Shown: positions 45,619-55,414, counted from the first letter of the stretch. The stretch is DNA of 64,000 nt from Streptomyces sp. WMMB303 (GCF_029351045.1 NZ_JARKIN010000001.1:803001-867000); one strand, 5' to 3'. A program made the numbers and translations. Notes: generated by a model from the sequence alone, not told the origin.

Positions 45619-47022
45619 CGCCTGCGGGAAGGATCTGAAACCGGGTTCGCCGCAGCCGTTCCGATCAGTTTCCGCACCTGGCAGGCGCTCCGGGGGCGCG
45701 CCCGCGGTACCCGACTCCCCCGTCCGGGCCCGGCTGTGCGGGTCCGCGCCCAGCGGTGCCGCTGCGGGCACCGCGTCGGCCGGCTGCGCCGCCGCGGGGG
45801 CGGTGGGCGCCCCGCCGGACGCCACCGCACCGGCGGACGCCACCCCCTCCGGAGGCGCCAGGAACCGCCGCGCGGCCACGACGACGGCCAGCGCCGCCAC
45901 CCCGCCGGCCCCGGCCAACGCGAAACCCGTCCCCGTGCCGCCCCGCTCGATGACCGGGCCGACCGCGGCCGTGCCCGCCGCGGCGCCCACCCCGAACGTC
46001 GTCACCAGCCAGGAGAACGCCTCGGTCACCGTCCCCGACGGAGCGTGCCGGTCCACCACCACGAAGGCGCACGCCAGGGACGGGGCCAGGAAGAGCCCGG
46101 AGAGCGCGCCCAGCACCACCATCACCGGAATGCCCGGCACCAGCGCCAGCGGCAGGTTGCCCAGCGCGAAGAGTCCGACCAGTACCCGCAGCCGCCCCTC
46201 GTGGCTGCCCGGCCAGCCGCGGGCGCCGTAGCCGATCCCGCCCACCAGCGCTCCCGCGCCCTGAGCCGCCAGCAGATAGGTGGAGACCAGCTTGTCGGAG
46301 TGGTCGTCGGCGTAGGAGACCGCGGCCAGCGCGAATGTCCCCAGCGCCAGCCCCACGAAGAAGAACGAGGCCAGCAGCACCTTCAGCCCCGGTGAGCGCA
46401 GCGCCCCCAGCCAGTGCGGCTTGCGCGGTGCGGAGCGCCACCGGCGGGACGGCGGTGAGATGACCACCGAGACGGCGCCCAGCAGCCCCAGGCCGTTGAC
46501 CACGAGCAGCGCCGCCGCCTCGCTCCACCCGGCGACCAGCAGTGTCACCAGCAGTGGGCCCACCGCGAACATCACCTCCTGGGCGACCGCGTCCAGCGCG
46601 TAGGCGGTGTGCACCTGCTCCTCGCGCCGCAGCACGCCGGGCCACAGCGCCCGCAGCCCGCCTTCCAGCGGCGGGGTGAACAGGCCGAAGACCAGCACGC
46701 ACCCGAGGGCGAGCGGCAGCGAGCCGATACCCGCCAGCGCCAGCGTGCCGGCGCCTGCGGCGGACGCCGCCGCGGCGGGCAGCATCACGCGCGGCTGCCC
46801 GAACAGGTCCACCAGCCGCCCCAGCAGCGGCTGCCCGAAGGCGGTGGCGAGCCCGTAGCCGGCCGACAGCGCCCCGGCGAGGGCCATGCTGCCGCCCTCG
46901 GCGCGGACGAACAGCGCGATGGCGATCGGCCCCGTGGCGTTCGGGAGCCTGCCCACCAGCGTCCCCGCCAGCAGTCGCATCGCGTGTCTGGCCCGCAGCA
47001 AATCGGCGTAACCGGTCGCCAT
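45616..47022 (-). CDS. MFS transporter, likely drug or sugar efflux
   Basis: A 468-residue membrane protein with about 12 helices of the major facilitator superfamily. LLGRLVDLFGQPRVML is the TM2-3 loop. The N-terminus is short and the C-terminal 80 residues are disordered and rich in Ala and Pro. It is divergent from a LacI-family regulator gene with a dyad between them, so that protein probably controls it. The substrate is unknown. GGAGGGG precedes the ATG at 47022; an earlier GTG overlaps that site. Confidence 0.88.
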   Translation of the reverse strand: MATGYADLLRARHAMRLLAGTLVGRLPNATGPIAIALFVRAEGGSMALAGALSAGYGLATAFGQPLLGRLVDLFGQPRVMLPAAAASAAGAGTLALAGIGSLPLALGCVLVFGLFTPPLEGGLRALWPGVLRREEQVHTAYALDAVAQEVMFAVGPLLVTLLVAGWSEAAALLVVNGLGLLGAVSVVISPPSRRWRSAPRKPHWLGALRSPGLKVLLASFFFVGLALGTFALAAVSYADDHSDKLVSTYLLAAQGAGALVGGIGYGARGWPGSHEGRLRVLVGLFALGNLPLALVPGIPVMVVLGALSGLFLAPSLACAFVVVDRHAPSGTVTEAFSWLVTTFGVGAAAGTAAVGPVIERGGTGTGFALAGAGGVAALAVVVAARRFLAPPEGVASAGAVASGGAPTAPAAAQPADAVPAAAPLGADPHSRARTGESGTAGAPPERLPGAETDRNGCGEPGFRSFPQA

Positions 47023-47048
47023 CCGCCCCCACCCCTCCACTCAAGTTT

Positions 47049-47074
47049 TACGTATAACTGCCGCGCTATACGTA
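47049..47074. promoter_or_regulatory. Operator-like dyad between MFS and LacI genes
   Basis: TACGTATA (47049-47056) and TATACGTA (47067-47074) form a perfect inverted repeat with a 10-base spacer, in an A/T-rich patch between divergent starts. It is the likely site of the LacI-family regulator and covers the MFS promoter. Confidence 0.65.
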
Positions 47075-47108
47075 CCATGCCCAGGCAGCAGCGGTGAAGG
47101 AGTTTTCC

Positions 47109-48293
47109 GTGCCAGGACAGCAGTCGGCAGCCGGCCGCGAGCGCGGCACCGGAGGGCGGCCCGCCGCGGACCGGCGCCGCGGCCGGAACCGGCCCACCGG
47201 GCACGACGTCGCCGGTGCGGCAGGCGTCTCACAGGCCACGGTCTCGCTGGTGCTCGGCGGTAAGTGGGAGGGCAGGGTGTCCGCCCGAACCGCCGAGGCC
47301 GTCCGGGCCGCAGCCCGCGAACTCGGCTACCGCCCCAACCTGGCAGCCCGCACCCTGCGCCTCGGCCGCACCCGCACCGCGCTCCTGGTGGTACCGGCGT
47401 TGACCAACGAGTTCTTCGCCACCGTGCACCGCGGGGCGGCCGAAGTCGCCGGCGCACACGACTTCGGCATCGTCCTCTACCCCTCCCCCGAGGGGGTCGA
47501 CGCCGCCCCCGACCCCTTCGCCTCGGCCCGCACCGCACTCGACGGCGTCATCGCCTCCTCCATGGCCCCCGAGGCCCTCGCGGCACTGCGCGGCGAAGGA
47601 CTGCCCGTGGTGATGCTGGACAGCGACGAGCGGACCTGCGACGCCACCGTCAACGTCGACCTCGCCGACGGCATGCGGCAGGTGGTGACCCACCTGCTCG
47701 GACTCGGCCACCGCAGGATCGCCCACATCGCCGCCGACGTGGACTCCTGGACCTTCGCGGAACGGGCGCGGGCGCTGCGCGCGGAGCTGACCGCGGGCGG
47801 CGCCGCCCTGGTGCGCACGGAGCGCGGGCCACTCTGCGTGCCGGGCGGGCTGGAGGCGGCGACCCGGGCGCTGACGGCACACCCGGGCGGCGCGACGGAC
47901 GCGAGCGGCGCCCGTCGGCACGCCGCGAACGCGTCCGGGCCGGCAGACGAGAGCGCCGTCGACGGGCCGCCGACGGCACTGGTGTGCGACGACGATCTGC
48001 TGGCCGCCGGGGCGCTGAAGGCCGCGCGGCGGCTCGGACTGCGGGTGCCGGACGACGTCTCGGTGACCGGGTTCGACGACCTGGCCCTGGCGACCGCCGT
48101 GGAACCGGAGCTGACGACCGTCCGGTTGCCCGCCGAACGGGTGGGAGCCGCGGGCATGCGGACCCTGCTGGACATTCTGGAGGGGCGGGAGCCGGCACCC
48201 GTGCGGCTTCCGGTGCGGCTGGTGGAACGCGGATCCACCGGCCCCGCGCCCGCCCCGGACGTCGCGCGCCCGCCCCGGACCCGGTCGCGTTAG
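47109..48293 (+). CDS. LacI-family transcriptional regulator
   Basis: A 394-residue repressor-type regulator. The N-terminal HTH is GHDVAGAAGVSQATVSLVLGGKWEGRVSARTAEAVRAAARELGYRPN. The hinge and periplasmic-binding-like sensor domain follow, with LVCDDDLLAAGALKAARRLGLRVPDDVSVTGFDDL. Residues before the HTH (about 1-30) are a basic extension. AAGGAG lies six bases before the GTG at 47109. It most likely controls the divergent MFS gene; the ligand is unknown. Confidence 0.93.
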   Translation: MPGQQSAAGRERGTGGRPAADRRRGRNRPTGHDVAGAAGVSQATVSLVLGGKWEGRVSARTAEAVRAAARELGYRPNLAARTLRLGRTRTALLVVPALTNEFFATVHRGAAEVAGAHDFGIVLYPSPEGVDAAPDPFASARTALDGVIASSMAPEALAALRGEGLPVVMLDSDERTCDATVNVDLADGMRQVVTHLLGLGHRRIAHIAADVDSWTFAERARALRAELTAGGAALVRTERGPLCVPGGLEAATRALTAHPGGATDASGARRHAANASGPADESAVDGPPTALVCDDDLLAAGALKAARRLGLRVPDDVSVTGFDDLALATAVEPELTTVRLPAERVGAAGMRTLLDILEGREPAPVRLPVRLVERGSTGPAPAPDVARPPRTRSR

Positions 48294-48319
48294 GCCCGCC
48301 CCCGCCCGCACGGCCCCGC

Positions 48320-48360
48320 TCCGCGCCGTGGTCACCCTTCCGGGCGGACCACGGCGCGGA
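48320..48360. terminator. Bidirectional terminator between LacI gene and prcA
   Basis: A perfect 14-bp inverted repeat (48320-48333 with 48347-48360) with a 13-base loop lies between the two convergent stops. Confidence 0.8.
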
Positions 48361-48373
48361 ACAGGGCCCGGGA

Positions 48374-49138
48374 CTACTCCTCCTCGCCGCCCTCGGCCTC
48401 GGCCTCGCCCGTCGCCTTGCCGGTGGCCTCCGGGGCCGGGGTCTCCTCCAGGAGACGGGCCACCTGCCCCGCCGGGACACGCTTGAACTTGCGCCGCTGG
48501 GAGCGCTCGCGATCCAGGACGGCGACCTCCAGCTGCTCGGCGGTCAGCGTCCGCTCGCTGCCGTTGCTGTCCCGCTTGAGCGCCTCGACAGCGAGCTTGA
48601 GGGCCTCGCCCAGCGACATTCCCTCCCGGTGCCGCTGGTCCATGTAGCTGCCGATCTGGTCCGAGTTGCCGCCGACCGCGACCGAGCCGTGCTCGTCGAC
48701 GATCGACCCGTCGTGCGGCAGCCGGTAGATCTGGTCGTCCTCGGGGGCGGCGCCCACCTCGGCGACGATCAGCTCGACCTCGTAGGGCTTCTCCGCGTTC
48801 GCCGAGAAGATCGTGCCCAGGGTCTGGGCATACACATTGGCCAGCCCGCGCGCTGTGACGTCCTGGCGGTCGTAGGTGTAGCCGCGCAGGTCGGCGTAGC
48901 GGACACCACCGATCCGCAGGTTCTCGAACTCGTTGTACTTGCCGACCGCGGCGAAGGCGATCCGGTCGTAGATCTCACTGACCTTGTGCAGCGCGCGGGA
49001 GGGGTTCTCGGCGACGAAGACGATGCCGTCCGCGTACTGCAAAACGACCACGCTGCGTCCGCGCGCGATGCCTTTGCGGGCGTACTCGGCGCGGTCCGCC
49101 ATCGCCTGCTGGGGTGACACATAGAACGGCGTCGACAC
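48374..49138 (-). CDS. prcA: 20S proteasome alpha subunit
   Basis: A 254-residue subunit of the outer heptameric rings that gate the actinobacterial 20S core and dock ARC. It starts [30 protein letters not shown], the gating N-terminus of the family, and keeps the alpha-type fold; the last 30 residues are acidic and disordered. The GTG at 49138 follows GGGACGG. It lies 34 bases after prcB, in the same operon. Confidence 0.97.
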   Translation of the reverse strand: MSTPFYVSPQQAMADRAEYARKGIARGRSVVVLQYADGIVFVAENPSRALHKVSEIYDRIAFAAVGKYNEFENLRIGGVRYADLRGYTYDRQDVTARGLANVYAQTLGTIFSANAEKPYEVELIVAEVGAAPEDDQIYRLPHDGSIVDEHGSVAVGGNSDQIGSYMDQRHREGMSLGEALKLAVEALKRDSNGSERTLTAEQLEVAVLDRERSQRRKFKRVPAGQVARLLEETPAPEATGKATGEAEAEGGEEE

Positions 49139-49172
49139 CGGCTATCCGTCCCTTCCTGTCCGAATGAGTGCT

Positions 49173-50018
49173 CTAGGAGACGGGGGCCTGCGGCCCGTTG
49201 GGCAACCGGAGGCGGCCGTCGTGCACCGTCTGCACCAGCCCGGAGACCTCCTCCTCGCCCAGCCTGCGGTATCCGTCCTCCGTGATGGTCACCACCACCG
49301 GGTAGATGCGGCGCGTCATGTCCGGACCACCGGTGGCCGAGTCGTCGTCGGCGGCGTCGTACAGCGCCTGCAGGACCACGGTGGCGGCCTGCTCCTGGGT
49401 CATCTCGTCCCGGTAGAGCTTCTTGAGCGAGCCGCGGGCGAAGACCGAGCCGGAGCCGACACCGGCGAAGCCCAGCTCTTCGGAGCGGCCACCCGTCACG
49501 TCGTAGGAGAAGATCCGGCCCGCACCGCGGTCCAGATCGAAGCCGGCGAACAGCGGCACCACGGCCAGCCCCTGCATCGCCATGCCCAGGTTGCCGCGGA
49601 TCATCGTGGAGAGCCGGTTGGCCTTGCCCTCCAGCGAGAGGGTGGAGCCCTCCACCTTCTCGAAGTGTTCCAGCTCGAGCTGGAAGAGCTTCACCATCTC
49701 CACCGCCAGCCCCGCGGTTCCCGCGATTCCCACGGCGGAGTGCTCGTCGGCGGGAAAGACCTTCTCGATGTCCCGCTGCGCGATGACATTGCCCATCGTC
49801 GCCCGCCGGTCCCCGGCCAGCACCACACCGCCGGCGAACGTCGCGGCCACGATCGTGGTGCCGTGCGGCGCCTGTACGGCACCCTCCACGGGAGGCAGCG
49901 GCCGGCTTCCCGGCAACTGCTCCGGCGCGTGGTCGGACAGGAAATCCATGAACGACGACGACCCTGGCGTCAGGAAGGCAGCAGGTAGACGCCCGGTGCT
50001 ACGAATTTCGGCTTCCAC
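49173..50018 (-). CDS. prcB: 20S proteasome beta subunit
   Basis: A 281-residue catalytic subunit. A 53-residue propeptide ([19 protein letters not shown]...) is removed autocatalytically at HG|TTIVA, exposing the nucleophile Thr54. GDRRATMGN and the active-site Lys region are conserved. The GTG at 50018 is fixed by GGAAGGAAAC just upstream and by agreement with other Streptomyces PrcB starts. The first 49 bases lie inside the 3' end of the endonuclease VII-like gene. Confidence 0.97.
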   Translation of the reverse strand: MEAEIRSTGRLPAAFLTPGSSSFMDFLSDHAPEQLPGSRPLPPVEGAVQAPHGTTIVAATFAGGVVLAGDRRATMGNVIAQRDIEKVFPADEHSAVGIAGTAGLAVEMVKLFQLELEHFEKVEGSTLSLEGKANRLSTMIRGNLGMAMQGLAVVPLFAGFDLDRGAGRIFSYDVTGGRSEELGFAGVGSGSVFARGSLKKLYRDEMTQEQAATVVLQALYDAADDDSATGGPDMTRRIYPVVVTITEDGYRRLGEEEVSGLVQTVHDGRLRLPNGPQAPVS

Positions 50019-50575
50019 ACGTTTCCTTCCACATAGGCAGCCGCACGCCGCATGACGTCCGGCCGATCCCTGAACTGCCCCAGTGCGGCATTGCAGCTGA
50101 AGCACAGTACGCCCCGGACCCTACCCGTCCCGTGATCGTGATCCACATGCTCAGGAACAGGCCTGGGACGGATCGGGCAGCGGCCGAACCGGCCGTCCGG
50201 CAGACTCCGGCGCTGCTCCACGGCCATACCGTGGGTGCGTTCGAGGTGTCCGGGCCGTCCGTCAATTGTCCGGCACTTCTTGCACCGAGTGGAGAGACCA
50301 TCCGAAGCAGCCGCATTGCGGTGACATTCGCCGAACGACTTCACCTCCCCATATGAACGGCACAGTTTGGAACCAGTCGGCACCGGGGGGTACTTCAGCA
50401 TTCGCCGCCCGCGCCGCTTCCGCCGGCCCCACCGCTTCGCGTACGCACGAGCGCACGGTCGGCAGCAGTCCTGCAAACCGTCGACCCGCCCCCGGTGACG
50501 CCCGAACGCCGCCGGGAACAGGCAACGCTCACAACGCGGACAGATCTTGGATTCCTCTTCCTTTACGAGGATCAC
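49970..50575 (-). CDS. Endonuclease VII-like HNH protein between pup and prcB
   Basis: A 201-residue protein with three Cys-rich blocks. The first is C12-x2-C15 with C38-x2-C41. The second is C72-x2-Tyr75 with C98-x2-C101, so one zinc ligand is replaced by Tyr. The nuclease core is [24 protein letters not shown] (H143, D145, H146, H148, C158, C161, N162), matching phage recombination endonuclease VII, but the CxxC partner at 133 reads C-P-I-Arg136. T4 endonuclease VII resolves branched DNA. The gene is less GC-rich than its neighbours, starts at a weak GTG 20 bases after pup, and overlaps prcB by 49 bases. A comparable gene lies at the same place in other Streptomyces, from memory. Activity is uncertain given the lost ligands. 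Confidence 0.82.
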   Translation of the reverse strand: MILVKEEESKICPRCERCLFPAAFGRHRGRVDGLQDCCRPCARAYAKRWGRRKRRGRRMLKYPPVPTGSKLCRSYGEVKSFGECHRNAAASDGLSTRCKKCRTIDGRPGHLERTHGMAVEQRRSLPDGRFGRCPIRPRPVPEHVDHDHGTGRVRGVLCFSCNAALGQFRDRPDVMRRAAAYVEGNVWKPKFVAPGVYLLPS

Positions 50576-50595
50576 CCTTCATCTTGAAGGGGATT

Positions 50596-50814
50596 TCATT
50601 GCCCGCCCTTTTGAACAAAGGAACGCACAAAGTCTTCCGCGTTCTCCTCGAGCACGTCGTCGATTTCGTCCAGTACCGAGTCCACGTCGTCGGAGAGTGC
50701 CTCCTGGCGCTCCTTGAGGTCCTCGGAGACCTGTGCGTCCTGGGTCTCCTCCTCGGTCTCCTCGGTGTGACGCGTGGACTTCTGCTGTCCGCCGCCGCTG
50801 TCCTTGGTCGCCAT
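50596..50814 (-). CDS. pup: Prokaryotic ubiquitin-like protein Pup
   Basis: A 72-residue, intrinsically disordered, Glu/Asp-rich tag starting MATKDSGGGQQKSTRH and ending FVQKGGQ. The coiled-coil-forming region (EALSDDVDSVLDEIDDVLEENAEDFVRSF) binds ARC. The C-terminal Gln must be deamidated to Glu by Dop before PafA can ligate it. The frame stays open to 50907 but the ATG at 50814, with GAGGG just upstream, is the family start. Confidence 0.97.
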   Translation of the reverse strand: MATKDSGGGQQKSTRHTEETEEETQDAQVSEDLKERQEALSDDVDSVLDEIDDVLEENAEDFVRSFVQKGGQ

Positions 50815-50840
50815 ATCCCTCACCCCGCTCGGTTCGGTGG

Positions 50841-50909
50841 TGTACGCGGAACGTACAAGATCAGACCCTACAAGCCCGGACCGGCTTCGGCTCCTTCGTT
50901 GTGACAACG
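50841..50909 (-). promoter_or_regulatory. pup promoter region with two dyads
   Basis: The 145-base dop-pup gap holds TAGGGT (50865-50870, minus strand), a plausible -10 giving a leader of about 45 bases. TGTACG-N5-CGTACA (50841-50857) would lie in the 5' leader, and CGTTGT-G-ACAACG (50897-50909) upstream of the -10. Both are perfect and may bind a regulator. Confidence 0.45.
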
Positions 50910-50959
50910 TCCGGCAACCACCTCGATGATTCCCGGACCGGGCACCGAATAGCCACGAT

Positions 50960-52471
50960 TCAGCCGCCCGAAAGCACCTTCACCAGCTCTTCCGCGGTGC
51001 GGCAGCGGTCCAGCAGCTCCTTGACGTGGTTACGGGTGCCCCGCAGCGGCTCCAGGGTAGGCACCCGCTGCAGAGAGTCACGGCCGGGGAGGTCGAAGAT
51101 GACCGAGTCCCAGGAGGCCGCGGCCACATCGTCGGCGTACTGCTCCAGACAGCGGCCGCGGAAGTAGGCCCGGGTGTCCTCAGGGGGCTTGAAGGCGGCC
51201 TCCTTGACCTCCTCCTCGGACAGCAGGCGCTGCATGCTCCCGCGGGACACCAGGCGGTTGTAGAGGCCCTTGTCGGGGCGCACGTCCGCGTACTGGAGAT
51301 CCACGAGATGCAGCCGGGGCGCGTCCCAGTCGAGGCTGTCGCGCCGCCGGTAGCCCTCCATCAGCTCCCGCTTGGCGACCCAGTCCAGCTCGCCGGCCAG
51401 GCTCATCGGGTCCCGCTCGAGCCGCCCGAGCACGTCCTCCCAGCGGGCCAGCACATCGCGGGTCTGCTCGTCCGCGTCGGTGCCCCAGCGCTCCTCGACG
51501 TACTTGCGGGCCAGCTCGTAGTACTCCATCTGGAGCTGCACCGCGGTCAGCGTCCGGCCGTTGCGGAGAGTGATCAGTCGCTCGAGTGTCGGATCGTGCG
51601 AGACCTGGTGCAGGGTGCGGACGGGCTGGTCGACGGCGAGGTCCACGGCGATGAACCCGTCCTCGACCATGGACAGCACCAGGGAGGTCATGCCCAGCTT
51701 GAGGTAGGTGGAGATCTCCGAGAGGTTGGCGTCCCCGATGATCACATGCAGCCGCCGGTACTTCTCCGCGTCGGCGTGCGGCTCGTCCCGGGTGTTGATG
51801 ATCGGCCGCTTGAGTGTCGTCTCCAGCCCGACCTCGACCTCGAAGTAGTCGGCGCGCTGGCTGAGCTGGAAGCCGTGCTCGCTGCCGTCCTGGCCCAGCC
51901 CCACCCGTCCCGCACCGCACACGACCTGCCGGGACACGAAGAAGGGCGTCAGATGGCGGACGATCTCCGAGAACGGGGTCTCCCGCTTCATCAGGTAGTT
52001 CTCGTGCGTGCCGTAGGAGGCGCCCTTGTTGTCGGTGTTGTTCTTGTAGAGGTGGATCGGATGGGTCCCGGGAACCTCGGCCGCCCGCTCGGCGGCCTCC
52101 GCCATCACCCGCTCGCCCGCCTTGTCCCACAGCACCGCGTCCCGCGGGTTGGTGACCTCGGGAGCGCTGTACTCGGGGTGGGCGTGGTCGACGTAGAGGC
52201 GGGCGCCGTTGGTGAGGATGACGTTGGCCAGCCCGATGTCCTCGTCCGTGAGCTGGCTGGCGTCGGCCGACTCGCGGGCCAGGTCGAAGCCGCGGGCGTC
52301 CCGCAGCGGGTTCTCCTCCTCGAAGTCCCAGCGGGCGCGCCGCGCCCGGTGCATCGCCGCCGCGTAGGCGTTGACGACCTGGGACGAGGTGAGCATGGCA
52401 TTGGCGTTGGGGTGCCCGGGCACGGAAATGCCGTACTCGGTCTCGATGCCCATTACGCGCCGTACGGTCAT
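50960..52471 (-). CDS. dop: Pup deamidase/depupylase Dop
   Basis: A 503-residue PafA paralogue that converts the Pup C-terminal Gln to Glu and also removes Pup from substrates. It starts [17 protein letters not shown] and keeps [37 protein letters not shown] and [28 protein letters not shown]. The stretch after residue 37 ([27 protein letters not shown]) is the Dop-specific loop absent from PafA. GGAGGGAAGC precedes the ATG. It heads the dop-pup-endonuclease-prcB-prcA run. Confidence 0.97.
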   Translation of the reverse strand: MTVRRVMGIETEYGISVPGHPNANAMLTSSQVVNAYAAAMHRARRARWDFEEENPLRDARGFDLARESADASQLTDEDIGLANVILTNGARLYVDHAHPEYSAPEVTNPRDAVLWDKAGERVMAEAAERAAEVPGTHPIHLYKNNTDNKGASYGTHENYLMKRETPFSEIVRHLTPFFVSRQVVCGAGRVGLGQDGSEHGFQLSQRADYFEVEVGLETTLKRPIINTRDEPHADAEKYRRLHVIIGDANLSEISTYLKLGMTSLVLSMVEDGFIAVDLAVDQPVRTLHQVSHDPTLERLITLRNGRTLTAVQLQMEYYELARKYVEERWGTDADEQTRDVLARWEDVLGRLERDPMSLAGELDWVAKRELMEGYRRRDSLDWDAPRLHLVDLQYADVRPDKGLYNRLVSRGSMQRLLSEEEVKEAAFKPPEDTRAYFRGRCLEQYADDVAAASWDSVIFDLPGRDSLQRVPTLEPLRGTRNHVKELLDRCRTAEELVKVLSGG

Positions 52472-52651
52472 GCTTCCCTCCTTGCCTGACGGCGGCCCGC
52501 CGGTGGACAGCCGTTCAAGTCCCGCTGCGCATCCGTCCCGTGTGCGGCCCCCTCCTGCGCACTGCGCGTCGCGGCGGTGGGCAAAGCCTATGCCGCACGG
52601 AGAGGAGTGGGGAGATCACTCTGCGGACTTCCTGGTCGCTGCGGGAAACAA

Positions 52652-52690
52652 TCCGGCTGCGGGTACCCCGGGCGGGGACCCGCAGCCGGA
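52652..52690 (-). terminator. Terminator of arc
   Basis: A perfect 13-bp inverted repeat (52652-52664 with 52678-52690), 13-base loop, begins 12 bases past the arc stop and is followed on the minus strand by TTGTTTCC. It separates arc from dop. Confidence 0.8.
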
Positions 52691-52701
52691 ACCGGATCTC
52701 G

Positions 52702-54468
52702 CTACAGGTACTGACCGGTATTGGCGACGGTGTCGATGGACCGGCCGGTGTCCGCGCCCTGCTTGCCGGTGACGAGGGTGCGGATGTAGACGATCCGCTC
52801 CCCCTTCTTGCCGGAGATGCGGGCCCAGTCGTCCGGGTTGGTGGTGTTTGGCAGGTCCTCGTTCTCCTTGAACTCGTCCACACAGGCCGACAGGAGATGG
52901 GAGACGCGCAGGCCCTTCTGGTTGTGGTCCAGATACGCCTTGATCGCCATCTTCTTGGCCCGGCCGACGATGTTCTCGATCATCGCGCCGGAGTTGAAGT
53001 CCTTGAAGTACAGGACCTCCTTGTCACCGTTGGCATAGGTGACCTCGAGGAAGCGGTTCTCCTCCGACTCCGCGTACATCTGCTCCACGACCGACTGGAT
53101 CATCGCGGCGCAGGCGGCCTCCACGTTGCCGCCGTGCTCCGCGACGTCGTCCGCGTGGAGCGGCAGGTTCGAGGTGAGGTACTTGGAGAAGATGTCCTTG
53201 GCGGCCTCGGCGTCCGGACGCTCGATCTTGATCTTCACGTCCAGCCGGCCGGGGCGCAGGATCGCCGGGTCGATCATGTCCTCGCGGTTCGAGGCGCCGA
53301 TGACGATGACGTTCTCCAGCCCCTCCACGCCGTCGATCTCGGAGAGGAGCTGCGGGACGATGGTGTTCTCCACGTCCGAGCTCACCCCCGAGCCGCGGGT
53401 GCGGAAGAGGGAGTCCATCTCGTCGAAGAAGACGATGACGGGGGTGCCCTCGCCGGCCTTCTCCCGGGCCCGCTGGAAGACGAGGCGGATGTGCCGCTCC
53501 GTCTCGCCCACGTACTTGTTGAGCAGCTCGGGGCCCTTGATGTTGAGGAAGTAGCTCTTGCCCTGGGGTTTGCCCGTCACCTCGGCGACCTTCTTGGCCA
53601 GGGAATTGGCCACCGCCTTGGCGATGAGCGTCTTGCCGCAGCCGGGCGGTCCGTAGAGCAGGACGCCCTTGGGCGGACGCAGTTCGTGCTCGCGGAAGAG
53701 GTCCGGGTACAGGTAGGGGAGCTCGACCGCGTCCCTGATCTGCTCGATCTGGCCGCCGAGGCCACCGATCTTGGTGTAGTCGATGTCCGGGACCTCTTCG
53801 AGGACCAGTTCCTCGACCTCGCTCTTGGGCACGACCTCGAAGACGTAGCCGGAGCGGCTCTCCAGCAGCAGAGCGTCGCCGGCCCGCAGCGTGGCGTTCA
53901 GCAGCGGCTCGGCGAGGCGCACCACGCGCTCCTCGTCCGTGTGGCCGACGACCAGGGCGCGCTCTCCGTCTTCCAGGACTTCCTTCAGGGTGACGATGTC
54001 ACCCGCGCGCTCGAACTCCATGGCCTCGACCACGTTGAGCGCCTCGTTCAGCATGAGCTCCTGGCCGCGCCGGAGCGACTGGAGGTCGACGCTCGGGCTG
54101 ACGTTCACCCGCAGCTTGCGGCCGCCGGTGAAGATGTCGGCCGTGTCGTCCTCGTTGGCCTGCAGGAAGACGCCGAAGCCCGCGGGTGGCTGGGCGAGCC
54201 GGTCGACCTCTTCCTTGAGGGCCACGATCTGGTCACGCGCCTCGCGGAGCGTGGTGGAGAGCCGCTCGTTCTGGGCGGACACGCCGGCCAGGTTGGTCTG
54301 CAGCTCGACGATCCGCTCCTCGAGAATACGAGTGTGCCGCGGAGAGTCGGCGAGCTTGCGGCGCAGGACGGCGATCTCCTGCTCAAGGTAGGCGACCTGG
54401 CCGGACGGGTCTTCGGAACCCCGACCGGGCCGGGCGCCGCGGTTGGTGTCGTCGTCGTGGGCTGCCAC
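52702..54468 (-). CDS. arc: Proteasome-activating AAA ATPase ARC/Mpa
   Basis: A 588-residue hexameric unfoldase that recruits pupylated proteins and threads them into the 20S core. An N-terminal coiled coil (about 25-95) binds Pup; two OB domains follow (about 95-240). The AAA module has Walker A GPPGCGKT, pore loop KYVGE, Walker [11 protein letters not shown] and sensor/Arg-finger residues around RPGRLDVKI. The C-terminus GQYL carries the penultimate Tyr needed to dock PrcA. The GTG at 54468 has GGAGG eight bases upstream; a GTG three codons earlier overlaps it. Confidence 0.97.
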   Translation of the reverse strand: MAAHDDDTNRGARPGRGSEDPSGQVAYLEQEIAVLRRKLADSPRHTRILEERIVELQTNLAGVSAQNERLSTTLREARDQIVALKEEVDRLAQPPAGFGVFLQANEDDTADIFTGGRKLRVNVSPSVDLQSLRRGQELMLNEALNVVEAMEFERAGDIVTLKEVLEDGERALVVGHTDEERVVRLAEPLLNATLRAGDALLLESRSGYVFEVVPKSEVEELVLEEVPDIDYTKIGGLGGQIEQIRDAVELPYLYPDLFREHELRPPKGVLLYGPPGCGKTLIAKAVANSLAKKVAEVTGKPQGKSYFLNIKGPELLNKYVGETERHIRLVFQRAREKAGEGTPVIVFFDEMDSLFRTRGSGVSSDVENTIVPQLLSEIDGVEGLENVIVIGASNREDMIDPAILRPGRLDVKIKIERPDAEAAKDIFSKYLTSNLPLHADDVAEHGGNVEAACAAMIQSVVEQMYAESEENRFLEVTYANGDKEVLYFKDFNSGAMIENIVGRAKKMAIKAYLDHNQKGLRVSHLLSACVDEFKENEDLPNTTNPDDWARISGKKGERIVYIRTLVTGKQGADTGRSIDTVANTGQYL

Positions 54469-54504
54469 GGTCCTCACCTCCTCCAGGGGGAGCTGGACGC
54501 TTCG

Positions 54505-54510
54505 ACCCTA
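54505..54510 (-). promoter_or_regulatory. Possible -10 element of arc
   Basis: TAGGGT on the minus strand lies 36 bases before the arc GTG. TTTCAA 16 bases further upstream is a weak -35 match. Confidence 0.35.
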
Positions 54511-54730
54511 CCTGGGCCGGTGCGGGTTGAAACCCCTAGATCACAAAGACGGTCGGGGTGTGTCCGATCTTCACCCTTGCGCACTCCCTCAGGACTGGGA
54601 ATACCCACCCACAACCATCTGAAAGCGACCGGTTGCGGTGTCGAGACGTTCAACACCCGTCCAGCGCGGCGCTGTTTCGGCTCGAGCGGGGTTCGAGGCG
54701 GCGGCCCCGGCCGACGGTGCGGAGGGCCCC

Positions 54731-55282
54731 TCAGACGCGGACGCCGCCGCCCGCCACGGGGCCGGGGCGGAGGGCGAACTTCCCCTCGTCCCATTCCCAC
54801 TTGACCTTGCGGTGCCGGTCGGGGCAGCAGCGCGGCACCTCGGCGGAGGAGTAGCCGAGGAGGGTGGCGGAGACGGTGGTGCCGCGCACTCCCAGGTCCT
54901 GGACCGACATGCCTTCCCGCTGCTCGACGAGGGTGGCGGCGAGCCGCGGGGACCGGTCGGCGGTGGAGCCGGCGAGTACGTAGACGGCGCTGGGCGGGGT
55001 GCCTCCGTGTGCGCGGCAGCGGACCACGGCGACGGTCTCGGTGGCGCCGTCGGCGTCGAAGTCGGCGGAGGCGCTGTCCAGCACCTCGGGCTTCGTCGCG
55101 CCCCGGCCGCAGTCCAGCGGGTAGTGGGCGCGGGCCGGGTCGGGTGCCCGGTCGGTGCCGGCGGGGGCGGGGGTGGCGGTCGCGGGTCGCAGGAGCGCCG
55201 TGCCGCCGAGGACCGCGGCGAGCGCTGCGGCGGTGGCGAGCCAGTGGGCCGTGCGGGTACGGGTGTGCGGCAGTTCCGTCAC
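54731..55282 (-). CDS. Exported or membrane-anchored protein of unknown function
   Basis: A 183-residue protein I do not recognise. A hydrophobic segment (HWLATAAALAAVLGGTALL, about 13-31) without a lipobox is followed by a Pro/Ala-rich stretch and a globular domain with three cysteines (LDCGRG, VVRCRAH, VPRCCPDRH). The pattern SASADFDADGATETVAVVRC resembles FG-GAP-like calcium-binding repeats. AGGAG lies nine bases before the GTG at 55282; the frame remains open upstream. It stands between arc and trmI on the same strand. Confidence 0.72.
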   Translation of the reverse strand: MTELPHTRTRTAHWLATAAALAAVLGGTALLRPATATPAPAGTDRAPDPARAHYPLDCGRGATKPEVLDSASADFDADGATETVAVVRCRAHGGTPPSAVYVLAGSTADRSPRLAATLVEQREGMSVQDLGVRGTTVSATLLGYSSAEVPRCCPDRHRKVKWEWDEGKFALRPGPVAGGGVRV

Positions 55283-55414
55283 TCGGGGTGACTCCTGGGG
55301 CGGTGCGAGGCGGACGCGGGGAGGACGCGTAGAGGAGGTGTCTCGCATGGTGCCACAGGTCACACTGTCGCGGAACGGCTGGGTCCCCTTCATCCTGCCG
55401 CGCCGCTCAACGCG

